From Cyanobium sp. Aljojuca 7A6 (GTDB lineage Bacteria > Cyanobacteriota > Cyanobacteriia > PCC-6307 > Cyanobiaceae): 64,000 nt of DNA. Numbering within the stretch: position 1 is the first letter of the stretch; each line of letters starts with the position of its first letter. The position numbers and the translations under genes are program-made. Shown one piece after another: positions 17,201-25,344 of this stretch. The notes beneath the pieces are model-generated. The model did no database searches. It saw only the letters and a program-made list of their open reading frames with translations, and had not been told where the DNA came from. The stretch spans positions 124,001 to 188,000 of the forward strand of contig NZ_JAGQCY010000006.1 in NCBI RefSeq assembly GCF_024346455.1, written 5' to 3'.

Positions 17201-17283
17201 TCGGCGGCCAGGGCGTCGAAGTCGATCGCCACCGGATCGGCGTAGGGCCCGAAGGCCTCGATCGCCAGCCGGTGCGGCTTCAG
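14263..17283 (-). CDS. sbcC: SbcC exonuclease ATPase subunit (Rad50-like), non-canonical start
   Basis: The ATPase half of the SbcCD nuclease, which opens hairpins and processes blocked DNA ends. About 1006 residues: Walker A GTTGAGKTFLLDAL near residue 35, a long coiled coil rich in Ala, Glu and Arg with the zinc hook CPVCGATDHP in the middle, and at the C-terminus the signature SLSGGETFQASLALALG and Walker B EALFIDEGFGSLD. There is no ATG or GTG at the expected N-terminus. The family-like start is CTG at 17283 in CTGA, overlapping the sbcD stop. The open frame continues upstream inside sbcD, but that part has no SbcC-like sequence. Confidence 0.92.
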   Translation of the reverse strand: MKPHRLAIEAFGPYADPVAIDFDALAAEGLFLIHGTTGAGKTFLLDALCFALYGEVSGDRSVKGLRSDHAPPGAVPRVSLEFSCGAARYRVERTPAHTAPKARGQGTTEKPPQACLFRLDAGAPEQAVAAKTTEVTREVEHLVGLNAAQFRQVILLPQGRFAEVLRAKAEEREALLKTLFDTVIYERAGWWLEEQARTARNLALDQAREQEVLRRRAADAWAPQAPELPEGAEPPPPPVDQAGLEALMGQIAVVVQGTEAALQEATTSLTAAQAAQAALTAQAERWDRRSAATTRLGELEAKKETVAEYRQKLALAERAETLRPSLVAEQGARRALALVERGLQEQLRAAIQARAAARALPPSVLGLDLVALPSAEALAAAGADLAARGAEVRELARKAEEAAQARGAATAANQRAREAEAGRATAMAQLEQLGAEQERELALLAQARSARDQLEGLQRAAREADGRAVAAEALAPARQRQHAAEAARNGADRQVNTAAAGLNELRRRQIEGMAARLAGGLAAEAPCPVCGATDHPAPARPSADAVDDGAIAAAERTLAAATAAAQTAAVDVANAQAALAAVLEKAGDGPDPHAARQAASTAAAAHQAAQALAAGLPALEQRTASREQQRQQLAKAIEAAATTVALESQAAAEASQREQTLAAQVTRELGEGLEPGAVLRAFGPLEAALQALVAGAGAHTRASSELEQTARRLGQELAASPFTSAEAAAAELQDEPRRQEVKRRIERYDKDVIELRGILAAPDLADLPELRPDTTTAGEAVARLDLARTRAVERHSEARGARKEITRLVAEHREGAAGLALKQERAERLSAVANRCQGKAAPYISLQRWVLSAYLADICGYANQRLALMTSGRYQLQLTDEGGRGGRNAGLGLEVLDAYTGEKREVSSLSGGETFQASLALALGVADTVQAHAGGVPLEALFIDEGFGSLDPDNLQLAMDELDRLREGGRMIGLISHVGALRERIRGGIEVIAGDRGSSLRVGVSA

Positions 17284-18443
17284 CGTTCCCCTCCCCGTTC
17301 CGCCGCCGCCAGGGCTGCCCGCAGCAGCTCGGCCTCCGGCTCGCCGGGCGAGCGGCCCTGCTGGTCGGCGAAGAAGGCGGTAGCCAGCTCCAGCGGCGAA
17401 CGGACCTGGCGCACCTGGCGGTGGCGCTCGGCGCCTCCGGCGCGGGCCAGCTCCGGGGGTTCGTGACGCAGCTCGGCGATGTGGGGAAAGCGGGCCCGCA
17501 GCCGGGCCATGGCCTGCAGGGGCAGGGTGTCGTCGGTGAGGATCGCCCGCACCCGCGCCTCGCTGGCGGCGTCGTGGGCAGGGTCTGAGCAGAGCTCGTC
17601 GATGGGGCCCCGCAGGGTGCACAGGCGCCGGCCAACCCCCAGGGGCACCACCTGCACTGATGGCGTCCCGTCGGCGGCCAGCTCCACGATCCGCACCGAC
17701 TTGACGTGCTGCTGTTCGGAGAAGGAATAGGCCAAAGGGGTGCCCGAATAGGCCACCCGGGGACCATCGAGTTGCTGGGAGCCGTGCAGGTGGCCCAGGG
17801 CCACGTAGTCGAAGCCCTCGAAAGCCGCCACGCTCACCCGGTCCACGTTGCCGATGGTGAGCTGCCGCTCCGACTCCGAGGTTTCGCCGCCGGCCACGAA
17901 GGTGTGGGCCACCAGCACCGAACGCTGGGGCGGCCGTTCGCGGCGGTCGGCGTGGATCCGCGCGATGGCCAGCCGGGTCACCTCCTCGTGGCGCAGGCGC
18001 ACCGGTTCGCCGGCCAGGGCCGGCCCGACCACCGCCGGCTCCAGGTAGGGCAGGGGGTAGATGGCCACCGGCTCACCCCCGTCCCGGGGTGTCACCAGCA
18101 CCGGCTCCTGGGCCCGGCCCACGTCGCCCCGCACCGTGACCCCGAAGGCCGAGAGCAGCGGGTCGTACACCGACACCCGCACGTGGGAATCGTGGTTGCC
18201 GGCGATGGCCACCACGGCGGTGCCATCGCGGCTCAGCTGGGCCAGGGCCCGGTTGAACAGCTCCACCGCCTCGGCCGGTGGGATGGCCCGGTCGTAGAGG
18301 TCGCCGGCGATCAGCACCGCATCGACGGCATGCTCCCGGGCCAGTTCAGCAATGCGCGCGATCGCCGCTTCCTGCTCCTCCAACAATGAGGCCCCGTGGA
18401 AACTGCGGCCCAGATGCCAGTCGGAGGTGTGCAGCAGGCGCAT
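17280..18443 (-). CDS. sbcD: SbcD exonuclease subunit (Mre11-like)
   Basis: The nuclease half of SbcCD, 387 residues. The metallophosphoesterase motifs are all present: TSDWHLGRSF at the N-terminus, LIAGDLYDRAIPP, AIAGNHDSHVR, and GHLHGSQQL with the two metal-binding His residues. It acts with SbcC on DNA hairpins and double-strand ends. It is the first gene of a two-gene operon with sbcC. Confidence 0.95.
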   Translation of the reverse strand: MRLLHTSDWHLGRSFHGASLLEEQEAAIARIAELAREHAVDAVLIAGDLYDRAIPPAEAVELFNRALAQLSRDGTAVVAIAGNHDSHVRVSVYDPLLSAFGVTVRGDVGRAQEPVLVTPRDGGEPVAIYPLPYLEPAVVGPALAGEPVRLRHEEVTRLAIARIHADRRERPPQRSVLVAHTFVAGGETSESERQLTIGNVDRVSVAAFEGFDYVALGHLHGSQQLDGPRVAYSGTPLAYSFSEQQHVKSVRIVELAADGTPSVQVVPLGVGRRLCTLRGPIDELCSDPAHDAASEARVRAILTDDTLPLQAMARLRARFPHIAELRHEPPELARAGGAERHRQVRQVRSPLELATAFFADQQGRSPGEPEAELLRAALAAAERGGER

Positions 18444-18482
18444 GGCAACAAGGTACCGAGGCCTGCGGCTCCCAGGCGGTCG

Positions 18483-19022
18483 TCAGTTCATGCAGGCGTC
18501 CGTCAGGGAGTGGAGGGTCTGGACCTGGCCCGGCGAGAGGGCGAAGCTCAGATCTCCGGCGGAACTCGGCACCGTGATCTTCAGGGGCAGGCCATCGGCA
18601 GGGGTCGGATCGAGGCAGCCGGCGTCGAACTGGGAGGAGGTGGCCGGAATTGCGCCACCGACAGAGGCCGTGAGCTCAGCGCTGCGGTTGGCGAGACTCC
18701 AGTTCTGATCCTTGCCATCACTGAGCCGCAGAGGTCGGGAGTGGTCCAGGCTCAGCTTGGGCGACTCCGCATTCAGCCGGATGCGCAGACCCTTGGCCGC
18801 GTTGATGTCTGACGATTCGTAGAGCATGCCGCCGAGGCGGTGCCCCGCGCCGTCATCCAGATTCCAGTTGCCATCGGTATCAGCGGCTGAGGCGGTGGGT
18901 GGCGACAGGAGCGAGGCCAGCACGAACAGTCCGACCGCCACGATCCCGGCACGGCCGATGCCGACAAGGCGGCGCCAGGGCGTCATCACCATGGAGGCGA
19001 ATAAAGCAAGAATTCTTTTCAT
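18483..19022 (-). CDS. Secreted DUF3122-like protein, copy 1
   Basis: A 179-residue exported protein: signal or anchor peptide (GIVAVGLFVLASLLS...ASA, about residues 25-47), then a compact domain of about 130 residues. It is clearly homologous to the products at 21741-22247 and 41742-42275; shared blocks are DDGAGHRL, GLRIRLNAE, LDHSRPLRLSDG, WSLANRSAEL and SQFD. From memory this matches the cyanobacterial family DUF3122, of unknown function; I could not check. The predicted location is periplasm or thylakoid lumen. Two Cys (in GCLD and DACMN) are unique to this copy. The gene lies between sbcD and sqr, on the same strand as both. Confidence 0.75.
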   Translation of the reverse strand: MKRILALFASMVMTPWRRLVGIGRAGIVAVGLFVLASLLSPPTASAADTDGNWNLDDGAGHRLGGMLYESSDINAAKGLRIRLNAESPKLSLDHSRPLRLSDGKDQNWSLANRSAELTASVGGAIPATSSQFDAGCLDPTPADGLPLKITVPSSAGDLSFALSPGQVQTLHSLTDACMN

Positions 19023-19310
19023 TGGCTTGTGGCTCTCTGCGGGGACATTGTCAACCTAATCAGATCGCCTGATGAGGCGCAGACGGATACCCAACGTGTG
19101 ACAAAGATGTCGTCGTCGTTATCCTCAGCCAGCGCACAAATTCTCGCCCATTGCCAGTGGGAGCCTGAGCGCCTGCTTCTTGCCAAGGCTCTCTTTGCTC
19201 CTGGCCAGATACGCCATCTGCAGCAGAGTTGGTCCCTTCTGCAGCATCCATGCAGCGCCGATTCCATCGGGCAGCATCATTGGAGGGCAACTCCGGGCTT
19301 GACGCCAAGC
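19023..19310. other. Intergenic stretch upstream of DUF3122-like copy 1
   Basis: 288 bases between the DUF3122-like gene and the end of the sqr gene, noticeably less GC-rich than the surroundings. On the minus strand TTGACA at about 19050-19055 could be a -35 element for the DUF3122-like gene, with only a poor -10 (CACAAG). Two short open frames on the minus strand (19019-19267 and 19060-19314) have no ribosome binding site or family-like sequence. I see no gene here. Confidence 0.4.
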
Positions 19311-20606
19311 TCAAGTCTCACGGCGCGCCAGCCCCAGGGCACGCACCAAGGGCCCGAACGGCTTGAGGAAGCGGCTTTCGTGAAGGCGCCCCTTGAGCAC
19401 CCGGTGCCAGTACACCCAGGGGAACACCCGCGTTTCCACCAGGAACATGCTCCAGCGCTCCTTGGTGGGATCCACCAGGAAGGAACTCACCGGCTGGAGG
19501 CTGTAGTCGAATTCCGCCATCACCACATCGTGGAAGCTGGTGATCAGGGGGCAGGCGGTGTAGCCGTCGTACCGGGCCCTCAGCGGGTCGCCATCGAGCC
19601 GGGCCAGCAGGTTGGCCACCAGCACCGGAGCCTGGCCGCGCACGGCGGCCAGGCTCTTGGCCGTGGGCAGCGAACTCACGTCGCCGAGGGCGAACACGTC
19701 GCCAAAGCGTTTGTGCTGGCAGGTGAATCGATCGACCTCCACCCAGCCCCCCGGCCCGGCGATCGCCAGGGGGCTGGTGGCGATCACCTCCGGCGCCGCC
19801 ATCGGGGGCACCACGTGCAGCAGGTCGTAGGGGATCTCCTCGCGGCGGGGTTCCTGGCCCTCGGCCAGCACCTCAAAGACGGCCACCCGCTCCTCGGCGC
19901 GCACCTCGATCAGGTTGTGGAGCAGGCGGGTCTCGATGCCTCGGCGCGCCACGACGCGCTCGACGCTGGCGTTGTAGGCCGCCACCGGATACAGCTGCGG
20001 CTGGGCGCTGCAGAAGATCACATGCGTGTTCACGCCCACCCCACTGGTGGCCTGGAAGATGTCGTCGGCCAGGTACATCACCTTCTGGGGGGCACCGCCG
20101 CATTTGATCGGTGTGGCGGGATGGGTGAACAGGGCCGTTCCACCACGGAAGTCGCGGATCGCCTTCCAGGTGGCGGCGATGTGGGGGTGGGAGTAGTTGC
20201 TGACGACGCCGTGCTGGCCGAGGGCCTGCGGCAGGCCCTTGATGCGGCTCCAGTCGAGCTTCAGCCCCGTCGCCACCACCAGCACCTCGTAGCTGAGGGC
20301 GACCCCGGCGGCGGTGATCACCCGGCGGGCTTCCGGCTCGAAGCAGGCAGCGCTGTCCCGGATCCAGACGGCACCGGCCGGGATCACGGCGGCCTCGGGC
20401 CGCTGGGTCTGGGCGTAGGGGAGCAGGCCGGCGCCGGCCAGGATCCAGCCGGACTGATAGGCGTGAAGGGCCGCGGGCTCCAGGATCGCCACGTCCAGGC
20501 CGGGGCGGGCGCGCAGCAACTGGGCGGCGACGGTGATCCCGGCGGAGCCGCCACCCACGATCAGAACCCGGTGGTGGCGATGGTCTTCCGATGCAGCAGC
20601 AGCCAT
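19311..20606 (-). CDS. sqr: Type II sulfide:quinone oxidoreductase
   Basis: Oxidises sulfide to zero-valent sulfur or persulfide and passes the electrons to plastoquinone at the membrane face. 431 residues with an FAD-binding Rossmann motif VLIVGGGSAGITVA, VVATGLKLD and FALGDVSSLP. Two features mark the type II class, like the mitochondrial enzyme: TPIKCGGAPQKVMYL with a redox Cys near residue 169, and GYTACPLITSFHD with a second Cys near residue 352. A membrane-binding amphipathic C-terminus is plausible (WYHR-type tail, FGPLVRALGL). The gene diverges from a KirBac channel gene across 126 bases. It is the first step of the sulfide pathway completed by genes at 22.2-27.7 kb. Confidence 0.9.
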   Translation of the reverse strand: MAAAASEDHRHHRVLIVGGGSAGITVAAQLLRARPGLDVAILEPAALHAYQSGWILAGAGLLPYAQTQRPEAAVIPAGAVWIRDSAACFEPEARRVITAAGVALSYEVLVVATGLKLDWSRIKGLPQALGQHGVVSNYSHPHIAATWKAIRDFRGGTALFTHPATPIKCGGAPQKVMYLADDIFQATSGVGVNTHVIFCSAQPQLYPVAAYNASVERVVARRGIETRLLHNLIEVRAEERVAVFEVLAEGQEPRREEIPYDLLHVVPPMAAPEVIATSPLAIAGPGGWVEVDRFTCQHKRFGDVFALGDVSSLPTAKSLAAVRGQAPVLVANLLARLDGDPLRARYDGYTACPLITSFHDVVMAEFDYSLQPVSSFLVDPTKERWSMFLVETRVFPWVYWHRVLKGRLHESRFLKPFGPLVRALGLARRET

Positions 20607-20640
20607 CTCCCCATCACGCCAGGGGCTTCACTCTGGGTGG

Positions 20641-20732
20641 ACGCGATGACGATCCGTAGTGATGCACACATAAATTCATGCGCACAGACGCATAGACGGA
20701 TAGAATCAGAGACCAGCGTCAGAGTCAGGCCG
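20641..20732. promoter_or_regulatory. Divergent sqr/KirBac control region with direct repeats
   Basis: AT-richer spacer between two divergent genes. ACGCATAG followed directly by ACGGATAG (about 20688-20703) is a tandem 8-base repeat with one mismatch. ATGCACACA and ATGCGCACA (about 20662 and 20678) form a second direct repeat around ACATAAATTCATG. Such repeats may be binding sites for a regulator serving both genes, but no known operator is recognised. Confidence 0.35.
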
Positions 20733-21659
20733 ATGGCTCCAGCTCAGCGGCCTGCGCCTCTGCCCCCTGTGGCCGCGCCGGAGCGGCTCTTGAAGCACGG
20801 AGGCATCTTCACCGCCGTGAATCCGGGGGACTGGATCCGCCATTGGCGCCATCCCAATCACCTGATGCTGGCGGTGCCCTGGCCGGGCTTTTTCGGGTTG
20901 ATCGCCGCCGGGTATCTGCTGCTCAACATCCTCTTTGCCCTGCTCTACCAGCTCGACCCCCATGGCATCGCCGGGGTGGTGGGTGAAGCGACCCGTTTCT
21001 CGGAGGCCTTCTTCTTCAGCGTGCAGACCCTGGGCTCGATCGGCTACGGCGTCTTTCACCCCACCAGCCTGTTCACCCACCTGGTCGTCACGGTCGAATC
21101 CCTGCTGGGACTGATCGTGATCGCCCTGATGACGGGGATGGCGTTCAGCCGCTTCTCCCGTTCCACCGCGCGGATCCTGTTCTCCGAGGTGGTCACCGTG
21201 CACGATTACGACGGACGGCCCACCTTGATGTTCCGCCTGGCCAACGAGCGCCGCAAAACGATCCTGGAGGCCAGGGTTCAGGCCTATCTCGCCATCGATG
21301 AGCGCACGACGGAGGGGCACAGGATGCGACGCCTGCATCCGCTGGCCCTGAGTCGCGATCGCTCACCGCTGTTTCTGCTCGCCTGGACGGTGATGCATCC
21401 CATTGACGACGCCAGCCCCCTGCATGGACGCACGCTTAGCCAGCTGGCCGAGCGTCAGGCGGAAATCCTGATTGCCTTCAGTGGCATCGACGAAACCCTG
21501 GAGCGCCCGATCTATGCCCACCACAATTTCTCGGCCTCCCAGATGCTGTTCGGCCAGGGCTTTCTGGACATGATGCGGGAGGACGACGGTCAGGGTCCGA
21601 GCTTCGATTTCGCCAATTTCAACCTCACGCACCCCTGTCCTTCGGAGGGGCCGGTCTGA
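20733..21659 (+). CDS. Inward-rectifier-type potassium channel (KirBac family)
   Basis: A K+ channel of 308 residues. Order of parts: slide helix (DWIRHWRHPNHLMLAVPWPGF), outer helix (about residues 48-70), pore helix and filter FFFSVQTLGSIGYGVF with the K+ signature GYG, inner helix (LVVTVESLLGLIVIALMTG), then the cytoplasmic immunoglobulin-like Kir domain (VVTVHDYDGRPTLMFRLANE, ILEARVQAYL). The ATG at 20733 is chosen because the family starts shortly before the slide helix; an in-frame ATG at 20647 is possible. The filter residue after GYG is Val where many KirBac proteins have Asp. It diverges from sqr and is followed by a DUF3122-like gene. Base composition is slightly lower in GC than average. 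Confidence 0.88.
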   Translation: MAPAQRPAPLPPVAAPERLLKHGGIFTAVNPGDWIRHWRHPNHLMLAVPWPGFFGLIAAGYLLLNILFALLYQLDPHGIAGVVGEATRFSEAFFFSVQTLGSIGYGVFHPTSLFTHLVVTVESLLGLIVIALMTGMAFSRFSRSTARILFSEVVTVHDYDGRPTLMFRLANERRKTILEARVQAYLAIDERTTEGHRMRRLHPLALSRDRSPLFLLAWTVMHPIDDASPLHGRTLSQLAERQAEILIAFSGIDETLERPIYAHHNFSASQMLFGQGFLDMMREDDGQGPSFDFANFNLTHPCPSEGPV

Positions 21660-21740
21660 ACGGGGCGCTGCCGCGCAGAGATGGTCAGCTTTCATGTGTT
21701 AATCGCGCTAGTGTTTTATCGTCAATCTGGGCTGTCCGTC

Positions 21741-22247
21741 ATGTCCCGTTCCTGCCGCCGTCCCTGCCTGCTGAGGAAGTCGGTTCTGGCCCTCCTCCCC
21801 TGGCTGTTGGTCTTCCTGGCGGGAGCCGCCCCTGCCCTGGCGGCCGAAGGCTGGTCCCTCAATGATGGGGCGGGTCATCGGCTCAATGCCAGGGTCTTTG
21901 AGCAGCCGTTTCCCGAGTACCCCTCCGGCCTGCGCCTCCGCCTCAATGCCCTGGAGAGCAGCACGCGGCTGGATCACCAGGAGGAGCTGGTGTTGAGCGA
22001 TTCCTCAGGCCAGGAATGGAGCCTGCCCAACCGCAGCGAGGAGCTGGTGGAGAAGGGCCGTGGGCCCATCCCCCCCGGCTCGGCCCAGTTCGACCTGGAG
22101 GCCCTGATGCCCCGGCCCAGTGAGGCCCTGCCGCTGCATGTCGCCGTGCCTTCGGCCGAAGGGGTCCTGGGTTTCGACCTCACACCCGATGAGGCGATGG
22201 CGCTCCACGCCATGGCGTCCGTGGCCCGTGGCGGTGATCAGGCCTGA
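21741..22247 (+). CDS. Secreted DUF3122-like protein, copy 2
   Basis: A 168-residue exported protein with a signal peptide ending in APALAA (about residue 35) and the same domain as copies 1 and 3 (NDGAGHRLNARVFEQ, GLRLRLNAL, EWSLPNRSEELV, SAQFDLEALMPRPSEALPL). It lacks the two Cys of copy 1. Its nearest relative here is copy 3, with which it shares the PRPS.ALPL block. The ATG at 21741 begins a normal signal peptide. It follows the KirBac gene on the same strand, and its 3' end overlaps the convergent rhodanese gene by 10 bases. Function unknown; location beside sulfide genes is the only hint. Confidence 0.75.
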   Translation: MSRSCRRPCLLRKSVLALLPWLLVFLAGAAPALAAEGWSLNDGAGHRLNARVFEQPFPEYPSGLRLRLNALESSTRLDHQEELVLSDSSGQEWSLPNRSEELVEKGRGPIPPGSAQFDLEALMPRPSEALPLHVAVPSAEGVLGFDLTPDEAMALHAMASVARGGDQA

Positions 22248-22729
22248 GCGGTCCCGGACCCGTCTGAGCCTGAGACGGCCTCGCCGGCGGCCTGCCAGCC
22301 GGCGAGGCTTGGCGGAAAGCCCCGCACCTGGCTGTAGCCCTGCAGCTGCAGGGCCATCACCCCCATGGCCGATCGAAAGCCTGTGGAGCAATAGAGGACG
22401 ATCTCCTTGTCTGTCGGGATGTCGCTGAGGTGTTCATCGAGGTCCCTCAAGGGGATGTTGACGGCCCCGATGATGTGGCCGGCTCGGTACTCCGAAGGCT
22501 GGCGCACATCGATCAGCAGGGCGTTGCCACTGGCCATCACTTTTTTGAGGGCTGGAACCGTCCTGATCGTGTGGAAGTCTGCGGGCAGGGAATGGAGATA
22601 CTGATCAATCGTTCCCTGCAAGGGAGAGCTCCCCTGTGGTTCGGCCGCGGCTGAACCCGACCCACCGCCCACGAGCAGCAGCAGGACGAGGACAAGGACG
22701 CTGAGCGCCTGGGGCAGGGAGGTTCGCAT
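22238..22729 (-). CDS. Exported single-domain rhodanese
   Basis: A 163-residue sulfurtransferase with a signal peptide (residues 1-28, LSVLVLVLLLLVGGGSGSAA) and one rhodanese domain. The active-site loop is LYCSTGFRSA with the catalytic Cys, and LLIDVRQPSEYRAGHIIGAV is the upstream signature. It probably moves sulfane sulfur to a thiol or cyanide acceptor in the periplasm or lumen. The start at 22729 is chosen because it begins the signal peptide; the frame stays open further upstream. It lies 71 bases downstream of cydB on the same strand and may be part of the cydAB transcript, which ties sulfur handling to the oxidase. Confidence 0.87.
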   Translation of the reverse strand: MRTSLPQALSVLVLVLLLLVGGGSGSAAAEPQGSSPLQGTIDQYLHSLPADFHTIRTVPALKKVMASGNALLIDVRQPSEYRAGHIIGAVNIPLRDLDEHLSDIPTDKEIVLYCSTGFRSAMGVMALQLQGYSQVRGFPPSLAGWQAAGEAVSGSDGSGTAQA

Positions 22730-22800
22730 GGGTCCGGGTTTCGGGAGGACGTTCAAGGCGCAAGGCTTACCGTCTGAGGGACTGGGATCCATGTGCAGGT

Positions 22801-23814
22801 TCAGACCTGGTCGGGTTCGGCATCGACCTTGCCACTGAAGGCGATGTAGTTGTAGATGTTGTAAAAGAGCATGATCGGAATCAGAACGCCGATGAAGGTG
22901 AGCATGAACACCATCGACGTCACGGAAGAAGAGGCTTCGAAGATAGTGATCGAGGGCGGAATGATCGCCGGAAACACCATCACCCCCAGACCCGCGAAGC
23001 TGAGAACGAACAGCAGGACCGTATAGACGAACGGCCACACCTCCTGGCCCAGGGAGAGGCTGCGGAACAGCTGCACGATCAGGGCGATGCCCAGCAGGGG
23101 CAGGAGCACGAAGAAGGGCAGAAAGGCCGGATCAAACAGGCGCGCCCGCAGCGTTTCCGACACGAAGGGGGAGGTGGCCGTGATCAGCAGAGCCCCCCCC
23201 AGGGTGGTGGCTGCCGCCAGCCGGGCGGTGCGCACGTGCAGTTGCTGCAGCTCACCACTCGTTTTGAGGATCAGGTAGGTGGAGCCGATCAGCACATAGC
23301 CCTGGATCAGGGTGAGGGCCACCACCAGGCTGCTGCCGTTGACCCAGATCCAGGGGGAGCCGATGAAGTGCCCATCGGCGTCGGTGGGCAGGCCAGAGAG
23401 CACCGTGCCCAGGCAGATCCCCTGGGACGCCGCGGCCAGCAGGCTGCCGAAGCCGAAGGTGAGGTTCCAGGGACGCTTGTCGATGGCGTTCTCGCGGAAC
23501 TCGAAGGCCACCGCCCGCAGGATCAGGCCAAGGATCATCAGGTAGATCGGCCCGTACAGGGCCTTGAGGATCGTGCCGTAGGCCAGGGGAAAGGCACCGA
23601 ACAGCGCCCCGCCCATCAGCACCAGCCAGGTTTCGTTGGCGTCCCAGATGGAGCCGAGCGAGGCCATCAGCAGCGTGCGCTGCTTCTCGCTGGGGGAGGT
23701 GAGCGACAGGATCCCCACCCCCAGATCAAAGCCATCGAGGATCACGTAGAGGAGCAGGAACAGGGCCAGGATCACGAACCAGACCACCGGCATGAAGACA
23801 TCGAGGAAGTCCAT
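22801..23814 (-). CDS. cydB: Cytochrome bd ubiquinol oxidase subunit II
   Basis: Membrane subunit of a bd-type quinol oxidase, 337 residues with about eight or nine helices. Typical CydB features are VWFVILALFLLLYVILDGFD at the N-terminus (quinol oxidase II signature YxxLDGFDLG) and SLGSIWDANETWLV. Together with CydA it oxidises quinol and reduces O2 with high affinity without pumping protons. The family is resistant to sulfide and cyanide compared with haem-copper oxidases, which fits the neighbours. The ATG at 23814 overlaps the cydA stop; open frame upstream is antisense-like extension inside cydA. Confidence 0.93.
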   Translation of the reverse strand: MDFLDVFMPVVWFVILALFLLLYVILDGFDLGVGILSLTSPSEKQRTLLMASLGSIWDANETWLVLMGGALFGAFPLAYGTILKALYGPIYLMILGLILRAVAFEFRENAIDKRPWNLTFGFGSLLAAASQGICLGTVLSGLPTDADGHFIGSPWIWVNGSSLVVALTLIQGYVLIGSTYLILKTSGELQQLHVRTARLAAATTLGGALLITATSPFVSETLRARLFDPAFLPFFVLLPLLGIALIVQLFRSLSLGQEVWPFVYTVLLFVLSFAGLGVMVFPAIIPPSITIFEASSSVTSMVFMLTFIGVLIPIMLFYNIYNYIAFSGKVDAEPDQV

Positions 23815-25220
23815 CAGTCGGCCGGCAGGGGGAGCGGCCCGCGGACGGGACCGGTGGGTGGGTCCAGGGTGAGATCGGGACCCTTGCGGATGAGGCGGGC
23901 GCCGAAGACGAGCGCGAACACCAGCAGGACGCCGTAGAGCACTGCGAAGCTGCTCAGGCTGATCAGCACTTCCTGGGCCGGCAGCTGGGAGGCGGCCTCG
24001 GAGGTGCGCAGCTGGCCGTACACCGTCCAGGGCTGCCGGCCGACGCAGCGCACGATCCAGCCCGACTCGATGGCCAGGTAGCCGGCCGGTGCGGCCAGGA
24101 TCCAGCACCAGCTCAGCCAGGCCTGGCGGCGGAAGAATTCGGGCGTCAGGCCGGTGCGCCACCACAGCAGCACGGTCAGGCCCATCAGGGCGGCGACGGC
24201 GACGCCGATCCCCGCCATCAGGCGGAAGGCGTAGAAGATCAGCCCGACCATGCGGGGACGCTGGTCGGCGGGCCAGCTGTTCAGGCCGCGCACGTCCTGG
24301 CTGAGCCGGGGCCGGCCTTCGAGGATCCAGCTGAGCCCGCCGGGCAGGCCCACCGCCCAGCGGTTGCGGCCGCCGTTCTCATCGGGCGCGACGATCACGG
24401 TCCAGGGGGGAGCCTCGCCGGCGGCTTGGTTCTCCCAGATCGCCTCCATGGCGGCCAGCTTGGTGGGCTGGTGCTCGGCGACCTGCAGGCCGCTTTCGTG
24501 GCCCGCCACGATCTGAAGGGGAGCCACCACCAGCAGGACCACCAGGGCCAGGCGGAAGGAGAAGGAGAAGAACTCCTCCGCCTTGCCGGAGAGCAGCGAC
24601 CAGGCGCTGATCGCCGCCACCACCAGCATCGAGGTTTCCACCGTGGCCAGGCTCATGTGCAGCACGCTGCGCAGCATGAACGGGTTGTTGATGGCGGTGA
24701 AGTAGTTCTCCACGTGGAAATGGCCGTCGCTGAAGCTGCCGCCAGCCGGGGTCTGCAGCCAGGAATTGGCACTGAGGATCCAGAACACCGAGAGATTGGC
24801 GCCGAAGGCCACCATCACGGTGGAGAGGAAATGGATCACCGGCGGCACCCGGTTCCAGCCGAACAGCATGATGCCGAGGAAGCCGGCCTCGAGCATGAAG
24901 GCCATGGCGCCTTCGAAGCCGAGCACGGCCCCGAAGAAATCACCCACGAACTCCGACAGCGGGGCCCAGTTGGTGCCGAACTGGAACTCCATCGGCAGCC
25001 CCGAGGCCACGCCGATGCCGAAGTTCAGCACGTAGAGCTTGGCCCAGAAGCGGGCCTGCCGGTAGTAGAGGGGGTTCTGGGTGCGCAGCCAGAGGGCTTC
25101 GAGGATCACCAGAAAGATCGCCAGGCCGGTGGAGAGCACCGGCCAGAGCATGTGGAAGATCGCCGTCAACGCGAACTGCATTCGCGAAAGAACGACGGTG
25201 TCGGCAAGCCAGTCCATCAA
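23814..25220 (-). CDS. cydA: Cytochrome bd ubiquinol oxidase subunit I
   Basis: Haem-carrying subunit, 468 residues. Visible features are the N-terminal RMQFALTAIFHMLWP with a haem-ligand His, FLGIMLFGW, ESGLQVAEHQPTKLAAMEA in the quinol-binding loop, and GRQPWTVYGQLRTSEA near the C-terminus. The Q loop is short, as in cyanide-insensitive (CIO) type oxidases of cyanobacteria. Acting with CydB it serves respiration on the thylakoid or cytoplasmic membrane at low oxygen or when the aa3 enzyme is blocked, for example by sulfide. First gene of the run cydA-cydB-rhodanese. Confidence 0.94.
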   Translation of the reverse strand: MMDWLADTVVLSRMQFALTAIFHMLWPVLSTGLAIFLVILEALWLRTQNPLYYRQARFWAKLYVLNFGIGVASGLPMEFQFGTNWAPLSEFVGDFFGAVLGFEGAMAFMLEAGFLGIMLFGWNRVPPVIHFLSTVMVAFGANLSVFWILSANSWLQTPAGGSFSDGHFHVENYFTAINNPFMLRSVLHMSLATVETSMLVVAAISAWSLLSGKAEEFFSFSFRLALVVLLVVAPLQIVAGHESGLQVAEHQPTKLAAMEAIWENQAAGEAPPWTVIVAPDENGGRNRWAVGLPGGLSWILEGRPRLSQDVRGLNSWPADQRPRMVGLIFYAFRLMAGIGVAVAALMGLTVLLWWRTGLTPEFFRRQAWLSWCWILAAPAGYLAIESGWIVRCVGRQPWTVYGQLRTSEAASQLPAQEVLISLSSFAVLYGVLLVFALVFGARLIRKGPDLTLDPPTGPVRGPLPLPAD

Positions 25221-25344
25221 GTCACCGCCACGATGTGTAAGGGCTCAGATCCTGGAGTGAAAGAATGCAATGAAATGCCGGGATCACGATGCCGTTGCGA
25301 GCGGATGAACACATGGAGCGCGCCTTCCTGCCCATGCTGGAGTC

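Noticed and set aside
17284-17622. Upstream extension of the sbcC frame inside sbcD
   Set aside because: The extension gives arginine/proline-rich sequence unlike SbcC, while the sbcD frame is well conserved.
19060-19314. Open frame of 84 codons on the minus strand upstream of the DUF3122-like copy 1
   Set aside because: No ribosome binding site, no recognisable pattern, and it overlaps the end of sqr.
20647-20732. Upstream in-frame ATG for the KirBac gene
   Set aside because: It would add 29 residues that include the divergent promoter repeats; family members begin just before the slide helix.
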